Part shown: positions 24,980 to 34,015 of the stretch, in pieces
Position numbering within the stretch: position 1 is the first letter of the stretch
How the letters are laid out: every line of letters starts with the position of its first letter
NCBI RefSeq assembly: GCF_000219605.1
Contig: NC_015740.1
Location: 186,001-250,000 of the forward strand
DNA from: Stutzerimonas stutzeri
GTDB lineage: Bacteria > Pseudomonadota > Gammaproteobacteria > Pseudomonadales > Pseudomonadaceae
Direction of reading: 5' to 3'
DNA length: 64,000 nucleotides
Notes under the pieces: model-generated
The model's input: the letters and a program-made list of their open reading frames with translations, nothing else
Databases searched by the model: none
Told to the model about the DNA's origin: nothing
Made by a program: the position numbers and the translations under genes

Positions 24980-25689
24980 TCGATCGCATGCGCGCCTCCG
25001 CCGGCTTCACCCTGCTGGAACTGCTGATCGCCATCGCCCTGTTCGCGCTGCTGGGCCTCGGCACCTATCGCATGCTCGAAGCGGTGTTGCAGAGCGACGA
25101 GGCGGTGCGTGCGCAGGAACTGCAGCTGCGTGAGCTGAGCCGGGCGGTGTGGGCGTTCGAACGTGACCTGCAGCAGGTGGTCGGGCGGCCGATCCGCGAC
25201 GGTTTCGGCGACGAGCGCAGTGCCTTGATCGGCCAGCTGGGTGGTGAGGATGGCGCGCCGATACTGGAGTTGACCCGCGCCGGCTGGCGCAATCCCACCG
25301 GCCTGCGCCGTGCCAACCTGCAGCGGGTGCGCTGGCGACTGGCCGGCGGCGACCTCGAACGCGTCTACTGGGTGGTGCTGGACCGCGACATCGACAGCGA
25401 GCCGCGCGTGCAGCGCGTGCTGGACAACGTCCAGGGCCTGCAGCTGCGCTACCTCGACGAGGAGGCCGTGTGGCACGAGGAATGGCCGCCGTTCGATTTC
25501 GGCCGCGGCAGCCCGGAGAATGCCGCCGAACGCCTGCCGGTCGCCGTGGAGCTGAGTGTCGATCACGCCCGCTACGGCCGCATCACCCGTCTGCTGCGCC
25601 TGCCCGATGCCGCCGAGCAGACGATGCAGCAGGCATTGCCCGGCGCCGAGGGTGTGCCCGAGCCGTTCGAAGGGGAGCTGCCACAATGA
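24976..25689 (+). CDS. gspJ: Minor pseudopilin GspJ
   Basis: A 237-residue minor pseudopilin of the tip complex: AG/FTLLELLIAIALFALLGLG with Glu+5, then the J-type ELSRAVWAFERDLQQVVGRP and WDNVQ-type beta domain. The ATG at 24976 overlaps the gspI stop; a longer in-frame extension upstream only reads gspI out of frame. Confidence 0.95.
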   Translation: MIDRMRASAGFTLLELLIAIALFALLGLGTYRMLEAVLQSDEAVRAQELQLRELSRAVWAFERDLQQVVGRPIRDGFGDERSALIGQLGGEDGAPILELTRAGWRNPTGLRRANLQRVRWRLAGGDLERVYWVVLDRDIDSEPRVQRVLDNVQGLQLRYLDEEAVWHEEWPPFDFGRGSPENAAERLPVAVELSVDHARYGRITRLLRLPDAAEQTMQQALPGAEGVPEPFEGELPQ

Positions 25690-26675
25690 GTCGCCAGCGC
25701 GGCGTGGCGCTGATCACCGTGCTGCTGGTGGTGGCCATCGTCACCGTGGTCAGCGCGGCAATGGTGGCGCGCCAGCAGCTGAGCATCCGCGCCACCAGCA
25801 ATCAGTTGCAGGCGCGTCAGGCCTGGCATTACGCGCTGGGCGGCGAGGCGCTGGCGCAGGCTATCCTGGCCCGTGACCTGCGGTCCGCCGCCGGTGCTGA
25901 CCCGGGCGCCAGTGGTGAGGCAGCGGCCGTCGATCATTTGCTGGAACCCTGGGCGCAGCCGCTGCCGGCGTTCGAGATCGACCAGGGCGAGATCCTCGTG
26001 CGCATCGAGGATATGGCCGGACGCTTCAACCTCAACGACCTGCTGCGCGATCAGCAGCCCAATCCCGCCGCCGTCGAGCAGTTCCGCCGGCTGCTGCTGC
26101 GCCTGCAGATCAGCGCGCCCTATCCGGAGCGCCTGCTCGACTGGCTCGACCCCGACCAGCAGCCCAGTGGCGAGCTGGGCGCCGAAGACAACGCCTACCT
26201 CAGCCTCGACCCGCCGTATCGCAGCGCCGGCCGCCGGCTCCACGACCTCTCCGAGCTGCGCCTGCTGCTGGACATGCGCGAGGAGGATTTCCAGCGACTG
26301 GCGCCCTACGTGGCCGCGCTGCCGAGTGGCGTGCCATTGAACGTCAACACCGCCAGCGCGATGGTGCTCTCCAGCCTCAGCGACAACCTCAGCCTGGGTG
26401 CCGCCGAGTCGCTGGTCGAGCTGCGGCGCAGCGCGCCGTTTCGCAACAGCGCCGCCTTCCTCGCGCAGCCGGCCATGGCCGGAACCACGCTGCAGGGCAC
26501 TGCGCTGGCGGTTGGCAGTCAATTCTTCCAGGCCACCAGCGAAGTGCGCCTGGGCGACCGCCGGCTGGCGCTGGTCAGCCTGCTGCAACGTGAGCAGGAC
26601 GGCAGCGTCCGCGTGCTCGCGCGAAACCTCGGTCAGCCCGCCCGGCTGGCCTCACCGAACCGGAGCAGACCCTAA
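25686..26675 (+). CDS. gspK: Minor pseudopilin GspK
   Basis: GspK (329 aa) caps the pseudopilus. Its signal RQRG/VALITVLLVVAIVTVVSA lacks Glu at +5, which is characteristic for GspK. The large periplasmic domain has the conserved VRIEDMAGRFNLNDLL, LLDWLDPDQQPSGELGAEDN (calcium-type loop), and NVNTASAMVLSSLSDNLS. The start at 25686 overlaps the gspJ stop. Confidence 0.95.
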   Translation: MSRQRGVALITVLLVVAIVTVVSAAMVARQQLSIRATSNQLQARQAWHYALGGEALAQAILARDLRSAAGADPGASGEAAAVDHLLEPWAQPLPAFEIDQGEILVRIEDMAGRFNLNDLLRDQQPNPAAVEQFRRLLLRLQISAPYPERLLDWLDPDQQPSGELGAEDNAYLSLDPPYRSAGRRLHDLSELRLLLDMREEDFQRLAPYVAALPSGVPLNVNTASAMVLSSLSDNLSLGAAESLVELRRSAPFRNSAAFLAQPAMAGTTLQGTALAVGSQFFQATSEVRLGDRRLALVSLLQREQDGSVRVLARNLGQPARLASPNRSRP

Positions 26676-26677
26676 CC

Positions 26678-27808
26678 ATGGATTGCCTTTTCCTGCCCGC
26701 CGATTGCCCGGCCCGGCTCTACGCCGAGACCCGCGTGTACTGGCTGCCCAAGGATGAGCCCGGGCGCTGGCAAGCGCTGGGCGACTGCAGCGCGGCCGGC
26801 GCCATTAGCCTGATCCTGCCGACGGAGGTCTGCAGCTTCTTCGCCATCAGTCTGCCGACCCGCAAGGCGCGCTGGATGCAGCAGGCGCTGGCCTATGCCG
26901 CCGAGGAACTGTTGGCCGAGAACGTCGACGAGCTGCATCTGGCCGTGGGCGAGACGCTCCCGGATGGCCGCCAGCGCGTCGTGGCGATCCGCCGCCAGCT
27001 GCTGGCCGGCTGGCTGGAGCAGTTGCGCGAACTGGGGCTGCTGATCGTGGCAATCCATGTCGACGCCGACCTGTTGCCGCGCGAGGCGACGCAGCTGCTA
27101 TTCATCGGCGAGCGCGGCCTGCTCGGTGGCGAAGGCGAGACCCGGCTGGCCTTCGCCGCCGTGGACTGGCCGCAGCTCGCCACGCTCTGCCCGGCACCCT
27201 GGCACGCCCAGGGCAACGTGGCCGAGCCGCCGCTGGCACTGGACGACTATCGCCAGCTGGACGACCCCTATGCCTTTCTCGCCGCGCAGCGTGCGGCGGC
27301 ACTCAACCTCGCCCAGGGCGATTTCGCGGTGGAGGTCGGCAATACCGGCCTCGGTTACTGGAAACCGCTGTTCGCAGTCGCCGGGCTGATCCTGCTGGTG
27401 CAGCTGGGCTTCAACCTGGGCCAGGCCTGGTACTTCCAGCGCCAAGGCGACGCCTACGCCGAGGCCAGCCTGGCGCTGTATCGCGAGCTGTTCCCGGAGG
27501 ACATCCGCATCGTCAACATGCGCGCCCAGTTCGATGATCATCTGGCTCGCGGCAGCGGTGGACAGGCGGGCTTTCTGCGCCTGCTCGATCACGCCGCCGC
27601 GGCACTGGAAGACGGCATTCCGGTGACCATCGGCCAGCTCGACTACAACCAGGACCGCGGTGATCTGGCGCTGCAGGTGCAGGCGATGGACTTCGCCACC
27701 CTGGAAACCCTGCGCCGGCGCCTGGGCGATGCGGGGCAGAGTGTGCAGCTGGGCTCGGCCAGCCGCGAAGGTGATGGCGTCAGTGCGCGCGTGGTGATCG
27801 GAGGCTGA
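26678..27808 (+). CDS. gspL: Type II secretion GspL
   Basis: GspL (376 aa) links the GspE ATPase to the inner membrane. A cytoplasmic actin-like region covers residues ~1-220 (MDCLFLPADCPARLYAETRV, RKARWMQQALAYAAEELLAE). One membrane helix lies at ~228-247 (PLFAVAGLILLVQLGFNLG). A periplasmic ferredoxin-like domain with LYRELFPEDIRIVNMRAQFD follows. Two bases after gspK; it overlaps gspM by one base. Confidence 0.93.
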   Translation: MDCLFLPADCPARLYAETRVYWLPKDEPGRWQALGDCSAAGAISLILPTEVCSFFAISLPTRKARWMQQALAYAAEELLAENVDELHLAVGETLPDGRQRVVAIRRQLLAGWLEQLRELGLLIVAIHVDADLLPREATQLLFIGERGLLGGEGETRLAFAAVDWPQLATLCPAPWHAQGNVAEPPLALDDYRQLDDPYAFLAAQRAAALNLAQGDFAVEVGNTGLGYWKPLFAVAGLILLVQLGFNLGQAWYFQRQGDAYAEASLALYRELFPEDIRIVNMRAQFDDHLARGSGGQAGFLRLLDHAAAALEDGIPVTIGQLDYNQDRGDLALQVQAMDFATLETLRRRLGDAGQSVQLGSASREGDGVSARVVIGG

Positions 27809-28326
27809 TGATGAATCTCAAGCAGCAACTGGCCGTACGTCTTGCCGACTCGCCGCTGTGGCAGCGCTGGCAACGCCTGGCGCCGCGCGAGCGCACCTCG
27901 CTGAGCCTGCTCGGCGCCTTTCTGCTCGCCGTGCTGTTCTACCTCTGGCTGTGGCTGCCGGCGCAGCGCCAGGCGGCCGAGGCGCGCGACTACTATCAGG
28001 CGCAGCGCGAGCTGCACGCCTACATGGAGCAGAACACCGAACTGGCGCGGCAGATGGAGCGCAGCAATCAGGTCGAACTGGCGCCCGAGCAGCTGCAGGG
28101 CGTGATCACCGAAAGCGCGCAGCAGGGCAACCTGTCCATCGAGAGCTTCGACAACGGCAGCGACGGCAGCCTGCAGCTGAGCCTGCCCGGGGCCTCCTAT
28201 GCCCTGCTGCTGCGCTGGTTCGACACCCTGCAGGGGCAGGGGGTGAGCGTCACCGAGGTCAGCCTGGAGCGCGCCGGCGAGGGGCTGGTCAACGCGCGGG
28301 TGAGCTTTCGTGCCGGCAACGGCTGA
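27808..28326 (+). CDS. gspM: Type II secretion GspM
   Basis: GspM (172 aa) pairs with GspL in the inner-membrane platform. A short cytoplasmic N-terminus with RLAPRERTSLSLLGAFLLAV leads into a single membrane helix (residues ~31-50), a periplasmic coiled region and a ferredoxin-like domain (LLLRWFDTLQGQGVSVTEVS). It ends the operon. gspN, gspO, gspC and gspD are not in the window. Confidence 0.92.
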   Translation: MMNLKQQLAVRLADSPLWQRWQRLAPRERTSLSLLGAFLLAVLFYLWLWLPAQRQAAEARDYYQAQRELHAYMEQNTELARQMERSNQVELAPEQLQGVITESAQQGNLSIESFDNGSDGSLQLSLPGASYALLLRWFDTLQGQGVSVTEVSLERAGEGLVNARVSFRAGNG

Positions 28327-28363
28327 GGCCGCGGGGCAGCGGCGCCTGCGCGCCGGTAGCCGG

Positions 28364-29767
28364 TCAGTGCGAGGGGTTGAACTGCATGGCCAGCGCGCGT
28401 AGTGCGGCTTCGGCGGCGAGCACCTTGGCGATGGCGTCGTTGGCCTTCTCGCGGGTGATACCCAGGCGATCGAACAGCTGCTGCGGCACCTCGGCGTCCG
28501 GCCCGCTGCCGATACCGCGGTTGCGCAGCATGCGCACCGCCAGGCAGACCAGGTTCGGATAGGCCGCATCCTCGCCGTCATAGCCCGGGTCGTTCTGGAA
28601 GCGCAGGGCGGCCGCCAGTTCTTCGGGCATGCCCCACAGGCGCATCAGCCAGGCGCCGATCTGTTCGCGGGTGATGCCCAGCAGATGCTGCTCGACATGG
28701 CCGTGCGAAAGGTGCGGGTTGGCTTCCAGGTGGCGGCAGATCAGCGAGAAATGCGGCGGGAAGACGTGCGCCAGCACCAGATAGCCGAAGTTGTGCAGCA
28801 GCCCGGCGAGGTAGCTCAGGCCCGGCTCTGGACGCTGCTCGCGGGGGATGGCGCGGGTCAGCCCTTCGATCACCGCGGCGGTGTAGATCGCCTGTTGCCA
28901 GTAGGGCGTGGCGTCCTGCGGCTTGTCGTTCGGCAGGCTGATGGTCTTGCCCAGCGCCAGGCCGAGGGCGAGGTTGATCACCAGGTCGAAGCCGAGCACG
29001 CGGACAATGGCGTCTTCCACCGAGCGGATGCGCCCGGGAGCGGCGTAGTAGGGCGAGGCGGCCCAGCTGATCACCTGCGCCGCCAGTGCCGGGTCGGTTT
29101 CCACCACGCCGGTGATGTCGTCGACCGTGGCTTCCGGGTTGACTCGCAGCTTGATGATCTTTTGCGCCGTATGCGGCAGCGGCGGAATCTCGATGGTTTC
29201 TTCCAGACGCTTCTGGATGCGCCGCGCAGTGAAGCTCTGCACGGCCTGGGTGATTTCCGCACGGTCGTCGTGCGGGCGGTCCAGGTTCGGCCGGATGTCG
29301 CTCAGCGGCACGGCGAAGTTGCCGGCGCTGGCCTTGCTCAGCAGGCGCTTGAAGTCGGCGCCGGCGACTTCCACCAGCAGGCCGGGCTGACCGGACTCGA
29401 CCAGCAGCCGCGGCTGCTGCAGCAGGCGTTCTTCGTACAGGCAGGGTGAGCTGGTCAGCGGCGGCAGGCCGGGCAGGCGGCTCAGCTCGTGCTTGGTGAG
29501 CATGCGCGCCAGTCGCTCCGGCTTGACCGCCGCCAGCTCGCGGCCGGTGAGCTCGGTCAGGCGGGTGAGATCGAGCAGATGGTCCTGGGGGAACAGCACC
29601 AGCATGGCGCCGATGCTGTCATCCAGCAGCACTGCCTGGACCCGCTGGGCCGCCGGAATGTTGGGGCGGTCGCGCTGGATCTGGTAGTCCACACCGAGGT
29701 CTTTCAACAGCTTGGTGATCAGCAGGGGCAGTTCGGAGCAGCTTTCGGTGTCGACAGCAGTATTCAT
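28364..29767 (-). CDS. HDOD domain protein with YbaK-like N-terminal domain
   Basis: A 467-residue cytoplasmic protein. The N-terminal ~150 residues resemble the YbaK/aminoacyl-tRNA-editing fold (KDLGVDYQIQRDRPNIPAAQ, SIGAMLVLFPQDHLLDLTRL). Residues ~190-400 are an HDOD domain (IPPLPHTAQKIIKLRVNPEA, YLAGLLHNFGYLVLAHVFPP), a signalling module related to HD phosphohydrolases that usually lacks the full metal site. It is third in the oxyR-recG-HDOD operon, an order I recall for P. aeruginosa, where its function is unclear to me. Confidence 0.85.
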   Translation of the reverse strand: MNTAVDTESCSELPLLITKLLKDLGVDYQIQRDRPNIPAAQRVQAVLLDDSIGAMLVLFPQDHLLDLTRLTELTGRELAAVKPERLARMLTKHELSRLPGLPPLTSSPCLYEERLLQQPRLLVESGQPGLLVEVAGADFKRLLSKASAGNFAVPLSDIRPNLDRPHDDRAEITQAVQSFTARRIQKRLEETIEIPPLPHTAQKIIKLRVNPEATVDDITGVVETDPALAAQVISWAASPYYAAPGRIRSVEDAIVRVLGFDLVINLALGLALGKTISLPNDKPQDATPYWQQAIYTAAVIEGLTRAIPREQRPEPGLSYLAGLLHNFGYLVLAHVFPPHFSLICRHLEANPHLSHGHVEQHLLGITREQIGAWLMRLWGMPEELAAALRFQNDPGYDGEDAAYPNLVCLAVRMLRNRGIGSGPDAEVPQQLFDRLGITREKANDAIAKVLAAEAALRALAMQFNPSH

Positions 29768-29842
29768 AAGCGGACCTGTTGTAGTGACCTGCCGGAGTAT
29801 AGCGAAGCCGTCAGCCGCGGATGGTGTGGCGACGGATGGTTG

Positions 29843-31915
29843 TCATACCTGGCCGTATTCCTGGCCATGACGCAGCCAACGCTCGAGCAGCGGGCTGACG
29901 TGCTGCGGCCAGCGCGTCAGCAGCTCCTGCGCGGCATCACGCACCGCTGGCAACAGCTCGGCGTCGCGCATCAAATCGGCGACCTTGAACTGCAGGAGGC
30001 CGGTCTGGCGCGTGCCCAGCATCTCGCCGGGACCGCGCAGCTCCAGGTCCTTTTCGGCGATGAGGAAGCCGTCGCAGGTCTCGCGCATGATCGCCAGTCG
30101 CTCGCGACCCAGCTGCGACAGCGGCGGATGGTACAGCAGTACGCAGTGACTTGCTGCACTGCCGCGGCCGACCCGCCCGCGCAGCTGATGCAACTGGGCC
30201 AGGCCCAGGCGCTCCGGGTTCTCGATGATCATCAGGCTGGCGTTGGGCACGTCGACCCCGACCTCGATCACCGTGGTCGCGACCAGCAGTTGTAGCTCGC
30301 CACGCTTGAACTGCTCCATCACCGCGGCCTTCTCGGCCGGCTTCATGCGGCCGTGAATCAGCCCGACGCGCAGACCCACGAGGGCAGCGGATAGATCCTC
30401 GAAGGTGGTTTCCGCGGCCTGGCAGGTGAGCTCCTCGGATTCCTCGATCAGGGTGCACACCCAGTACGCCTGGCGGCCCTCGTTGCAGGCGATGCGCACC
30501 CGCTCGATGACTTCCAGGCGCCGGCTGTCGGCGATCACCAGGGTATTCACCGGCGTACGTCCCGGCGGCAGCTCGTCGAGGATCGAGGTATCGAGGTCGG
30601 CATAGGCGCTCATCGCCAGGGTGCGAGGAATAGGCGTGGCGGTCATGATCAGCTGATGCGGGCAGAGCCGGCCGTCGATGCCCTTCTGGCGCAGGGCCAG
30701 GCGCTGCTGCACGCCGAAGCGGTGCTGCTCGTCGATGATCACCAGGGCCAGGCGCTTGAAGACCACCTCGTCCTGGAACAGCGCATGGGTGCCGACCACC
30801 ATCGGGCAGCCGCCGGCGATCTGCTCCAGCGCCGCGGCGCGGGCCTTGCCCTTGAGCTTGCCGGCCAGCCAGGCGACCTCGATGCCAAGCGGTTCCAGCC
30901 ACTTGCTGAAGTTGAGAAAGTGCTGCTCGGCGAGGATTTCCGTCGGCGCCATCAGCGCCACCTGATAGCCGGCTTCCAGTGCCTGCAGCGCAGCAAGGGC
31001 GGCGACCACGGTCTTGCCGGCACCGACGTCGCCCTGCACCAGGCGCAGCATGGGTTCGTCCTGGGCCAGGTCATAGGCGATCTCGGCGCCGACGCGCTGC
31101 TGCGCGCCAGTGGGGCTGAAGCCGAGGTTGGCGAGAAAGCGCTGCGGCAGCCTTTTCGCCGGCGGCAGTTGTGGTGCCTGCTGGGCGCGTACCCGCTCGC
31201 GCAGGCGCTGCAGCGACAGCTGATGGGTCAGCAGCTCTTCGAAGGCCAGGCGATGCTGGGCCCAGTGGCGGCCCTCGGCGAGCTCCTCCAGATCGGCGTC
31301 CGGTGGCGGCCGGTGCAGGTAGCGCAGGGCCTGATCCAGCGGGCCGAGCCGGTACTCGCGGGCCAGCTCCGCCGGCAGCCAGTCCGGCAAACTGTGCGGG
31401 CCGAGTCGGCTCAGCGCCTGCTCGCTGAGGTTGCGCAGGCGCTGTTGGGTCAGGCCCTCGGTGGTCGGGTAGATCGGCGTCAGGGTCTGTTCCACCGGCG
31501 CCGGCTCGCCGGTCAGCGCGCGGTACTCGGGATGGTAGATCTCCAGTCCCGAGGCCCCGGGACGGGCTTCGCCGTAGCAGCGCAGCTGGGTGCCGCGCTT
31601 CATCGCTTCTTTTTGCGCCTGACTGAAGTGATAGAAGCGCAGGCTCAGCGTGCCGCTGCCGTCCTGCAGGCGCACCAGCAGGCTGCGCCGACGGCCCATG
31701 ACGATATCCGCGCCGGCGACGATGCCTTCGATCACCGCGTCCTGCCCCGGTCTCAGCGAGCCGATGGGCACCACGCGGGTGCGGTCCTGGTAGCGCAGCG
31801 GCAGGTGGAAAAGCACGTCCTGCAGGGTTTCCAGGCCGACCCTGGCCAGCTTTTCTGCCAGCGCGGCGCCGACGCCCTTGAGTGCGGTGACCGGAATGGT
31901 CGCCAGTTCGCTCAT
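29843..31915 (-). CDS. recG: ATP-dependent DNA helicase RecG
   Basis: RecG (690 aa) remodels stalled forks and Holliday junctions and removes R-loops. The N-terminal wedge domain is followed by the SF2 helicase core with Walker A GDVGAGKTVVAALAAL, ALMAPTEILAEQHFLNF, the DEQH box IIDEQHRFGVQQRL, MTATPIPRTLAMSAYADLDT and the TRG-type end LGLAQLHQLRGRVGRG. Length is normal. The start lies four bases after the oxyR stop, so it is co-translated with oxyR, linking fork repair to oxidative stress control. Confidence 0.98.
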   Translation of the reverse strand: MSELATIPVTALKGVGAALAEKLARVGLETLQDVLFHLPLRYQDRTRVVPIGSLRPGQDAVIEGIVAGADIVMGRRRSLLVRLQDGSGTLSLRFYHFSQAQKEAMKRGTQLRCYGEARPGASGLEIYHPEYRALTGEPAPVEQTLTPIYPTTEGLTQQRLRNLSEQALSRLGPHSLPDWLPAELAREYRLGPLDQALRYLHRPPPDADLEELAEGRHWAQHRLAFEELLTHQLSLQRLRERVRAQQAPQLPPAKRLPQRFLANLGFSPTGAQQRVGAEIAYDLAQDEPMLRLVQGDVGAGKTVVAALAALQALEAGYQVALMAPTEILAEQHFLNFSKWLEPLGIEVAWLAGKLKGKARAAALEQIAGGCPMVVGTHALFQDEVVFKRLALVIIDEQHRFGVQQRLALRQKGIDGRLCPHQLIMTATPIPRTLAMSAYADLDTSILDELPPGRTPVNTLVIADSRRLEVIERVRIACNEGRQAYWVCTLIEESEELTCQAAETTFEDLSAALVGLRVGLIHGRMKPAEKAAVMEQFKRGELQLLVATTVIEVGVDVPNASLMIIENPERLGLAQLHQLRGRVGRGSAASHCVLLYHPPLSQLGRERLAIMRETCDGFLIAEKDLELRGPGEMLGTRQTGLLQFKVADLMRDAELLPAVRDAAQELLTRWPQHVSPLLERWLRHGQEYGQV

Positions 31916-31919
31916 GGCC

Positions 31920-32840
31920 TCAGGCTTTCGCCGACGGCGGCTTGCCTACCGAACACAGGCGGATCGAGTCGGCGAGGATCTCGATGGCCTTGGGCCGCGG
32001 GAAGCTGGCACGCCAGGCGATCGCCACGGTGCGGAACGGCACCGGCGGCGTCAGCGGGCGGATCTCCAGCACGCCGGGGGAGTAGTGATGGCTCTCTACC
32101 GCCGACAACGGCAGGATCGACACACCCAGGCCCGAGGCGACCATGTGGCGGATGGTTTCCAGCGAGCTGGATTCCACCGTGGTATGGCTGGCCGCTTCGC
32201 CCTTGCGCACGGTCGGGCAGGCCTCGAGCACCTGGTCGCGGAAGCAGTGCCCCTCGCCGAGCAGCAGCAGGCTCTTGTCGTTGAGCATCTCGGCGTCGAT
32301 GGTTTCCTTGGCGGTCCAGGGATGGTCGGCGGGCATCAGCACGTAGAACGGTTCGTCATACAGCGGCTTGGTCAGCACATCGGCTTCCTGGAACGGCAGC
32401 GCGATGATGATCGCGTCCAGCTCGCCGGTGCGCAGCTTGTCGCGCAGGACGTGGGTGAAGTTCTCTTCGATGTACAGCGGCATGTCCGGCGCCACGCGGT
32501 GCAGCTGCGGGATCAGGTGCGGGAACATGTAGGGGCCGACGGTGTAGATGGCACCGACCTTGAGCGGTGCGGCCAGCTGGTTCTTGCCGACCTGGGCCAG
32601 CTCGCGAATGCTCTGCGCCTGCTCCAGCACCTTCTGCGCCTGGGTGACGATGCCTTCGCCCACGGGGGTCAGGCGCACGGCGCTCTTGGTGCGTTCGAAG
32701 ATCAGTACACCCAGCTCGTCCTCGAGCTTCTTCACGCCAACCGAAAGGGTCGGCTGACTGACGTGGCAGCGCTCGGCGGCACGGCCGAAGTGCTGTTCCT
32801 GGGCGAGGGTGACGATGTAGCGCAGTTCGGTCAGAGTCAT
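31920..32840 (-). CDS. oxyR: Hydrogen peroxide sensor and regulator OxyR
   Basis: OxyR (306 aa) is a LysR-type activator of catalase, peroxidase and related genes. The HTH MTLTELRYIVTLAQEQHFGR plus CHVSQPTLSVGVKKLE is followed by the sensor domain with redox cysteines C199 and C208 in GEGHCFRDQVLEACP, which form the disulfide after peroxide exposure. They match the E. coli positions exactly. The ATG at 32840 gives the family N-terminus; one at 32849 would add three residues. It heads the oxyR-recG-HDOD operon. Confidence 0.97.
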   Translation of the reverse strand: MTLTELRYIVTLAQEQHFGRAAERCHVSQPTLSVGVKKLEDELGVLIFERTKSAVRLTPVGEGIVTQAQKVLEQAQSIRELAQVGKNQLAAPLKVGAIYTVGPYMFPHLIPQLHRVAPDMPLYIEENFTHVLRDKLRTGELDAIIIALPFQEADVLTKPLYDEPFYVLMPADHPWTAKETIDAEMLNDKSLLLLGEGHCFRDQVLEACPTVRKGEAASHTTVESSSLETIRHMVASGLGVSILPLSAVESHHYSPGVLEIRPLTPPVPFRTVAIAWRASFPRPKAIEILADSIRLCSVGKPPSAKA

Positions 32841-32971
32841 AGTCAGCATCCATCAGATTGCCGGCAAGCATAGCCTTTTGCGTAGCCATTAACCAACCAG
32901 TGGCATGCGTGGAAAGCCGGTACACTCCAATGCATACGGCCCGCGTTCGGGTACCACTGAGGGAGCAGAAG

Positions 32972-33832
32972 ATGGGCAAGCGCCTTAGCGTATTGATCGC
33001 CGGTTGCGGCGACGTGGGCAGTCGTCTGGGCCTGCAGCTCGGCCGTGACGGCTGGCGGGTGTACGGTCTGCGGCGCAACGCCGCCGAGCTGCCGGTGCCG
33101 ATCCTGCCGGTCAAGGGCGACCTGACCGATCCCACCTGTCCGCGCTGCTGGCCCAACGGCGGGCTGGATTATCTGGTCTATGCCGCGTCCGCCACCGAGC
33201 ATGATGAGGCCGGCTATCGCCAGGCCTATGTCGAGGGGCTGCGCAACGTGCTTCGCTGGCTGCGACAGCACGAACAGCAGCCGCGCCGTCTGCTGTTCGT
33301 TTCCAGCACCGGCGTCTATGCCCAGCGCGACGGCGAATGGATCGACGAGGATTCGCCCACCGAGCCGACCGGCTTCACCGGGCAGGTCATGCTCGAGGCC
33401 GAGCAACTGGCCCTCGGCTGCGGCCTGCCGGCCACCTGCGTGCGCATGGGCGGGCTGTACGACCCGAGTCGCCCCTGGCTGCAGAACCAGGTGCGTGCCG
33501 GCCTGCGGGTCGAGCGCGATCCGCCGCAGTACAGCAACCGCATTCACCGCGACGATGCCGCCGCGCTTCTTTCCTTCCTGCTGCAGGCGGACGCCAGCGG
33601 CACCGCGTTGCAGCCCTGCTACCTGGGGGTCGACGACGAGCCGGCGCCGCTGCACGAGGTGGTCGACTGGCTGCGCGAGCGGCTGGGTGTCACCCACTGG
33701 GCCGAGCAGAGCATGACCCGACGCGCCGGCAGCAAGCGCTGCAGCAATGCCCGCGCCCGCGCGCTGGGCTGGAAGCCGAGGTTCGCCAGTTACCGCGACG
33801 GCTATGCCTCGCTCGGGCGCAATCGGCACTAG
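32972..33832 (+). CDS. NAD(P)-dependent epimerase/reductase-like (extended SDR)
   Basis: A 286-residue extended short-chain dehydrogenase-fold protein. The Rossmann motif VLIAGCGDVGSRLGLQLGRD is at the N-terminus, with LLFVSSTGVYAQRDGEWIDE in the active-site strand. The classical YxxxK is absent; the equivalent region reads TGFTGQVMLEAEQ, so enzymatic activity is uncertain. NRIHRDDAAALLSFLL and YLGVDDEPAPLHEVVDWLRE fit the YeeZ-like branch. GGGAGCAGAAG before 32972 supports this start. It is divergent from oxyR and is a conserved neighbour of oxyR in pseudomonads as far as I recall. Confidence 0.82.
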   Translation: MGKRLSVLIAGCGDVGSRLGLQLGRDGWRVYGLRRNAAELPVPILPVKGDLTDPTCPRCWPNGGLDYLVYAASATEHDEAGYRQAYVEGLRNVLRWLRQHEQQPRRLLFVSSTGVYAQRDGEWIDEDSPTEPTGFTGQVMLEAEQLALGCGLPATCVRMGGLYDPSRPWLQNQVRAGLRVERDPPQYSNRIHRDDAAALLSFLLQADASGTALQPCYLGVDDEPAPLHEVVDWLRERLGVTHWAEQSMTRRAGSKRCSNARARALGWKPRFASYRDGYASLGRNRH

Positions 33833-34015
33833 TCAGCCGCCGTTGCGCTCGTGTTCTGGCGGTGCGGCGGGCATGCATCCCGTCGGTAAGCGGGCACTCT
33901 CGTGCGGCGCTGCTTACTAAAACCTTGACAGCACGCCGCACCGACAGAGGAGCAACAGCGAGGCAGAAGGAGAATCACCGAGACGGCGTTTCCGAAACCC
34001 GACAGGAGATTGTCC

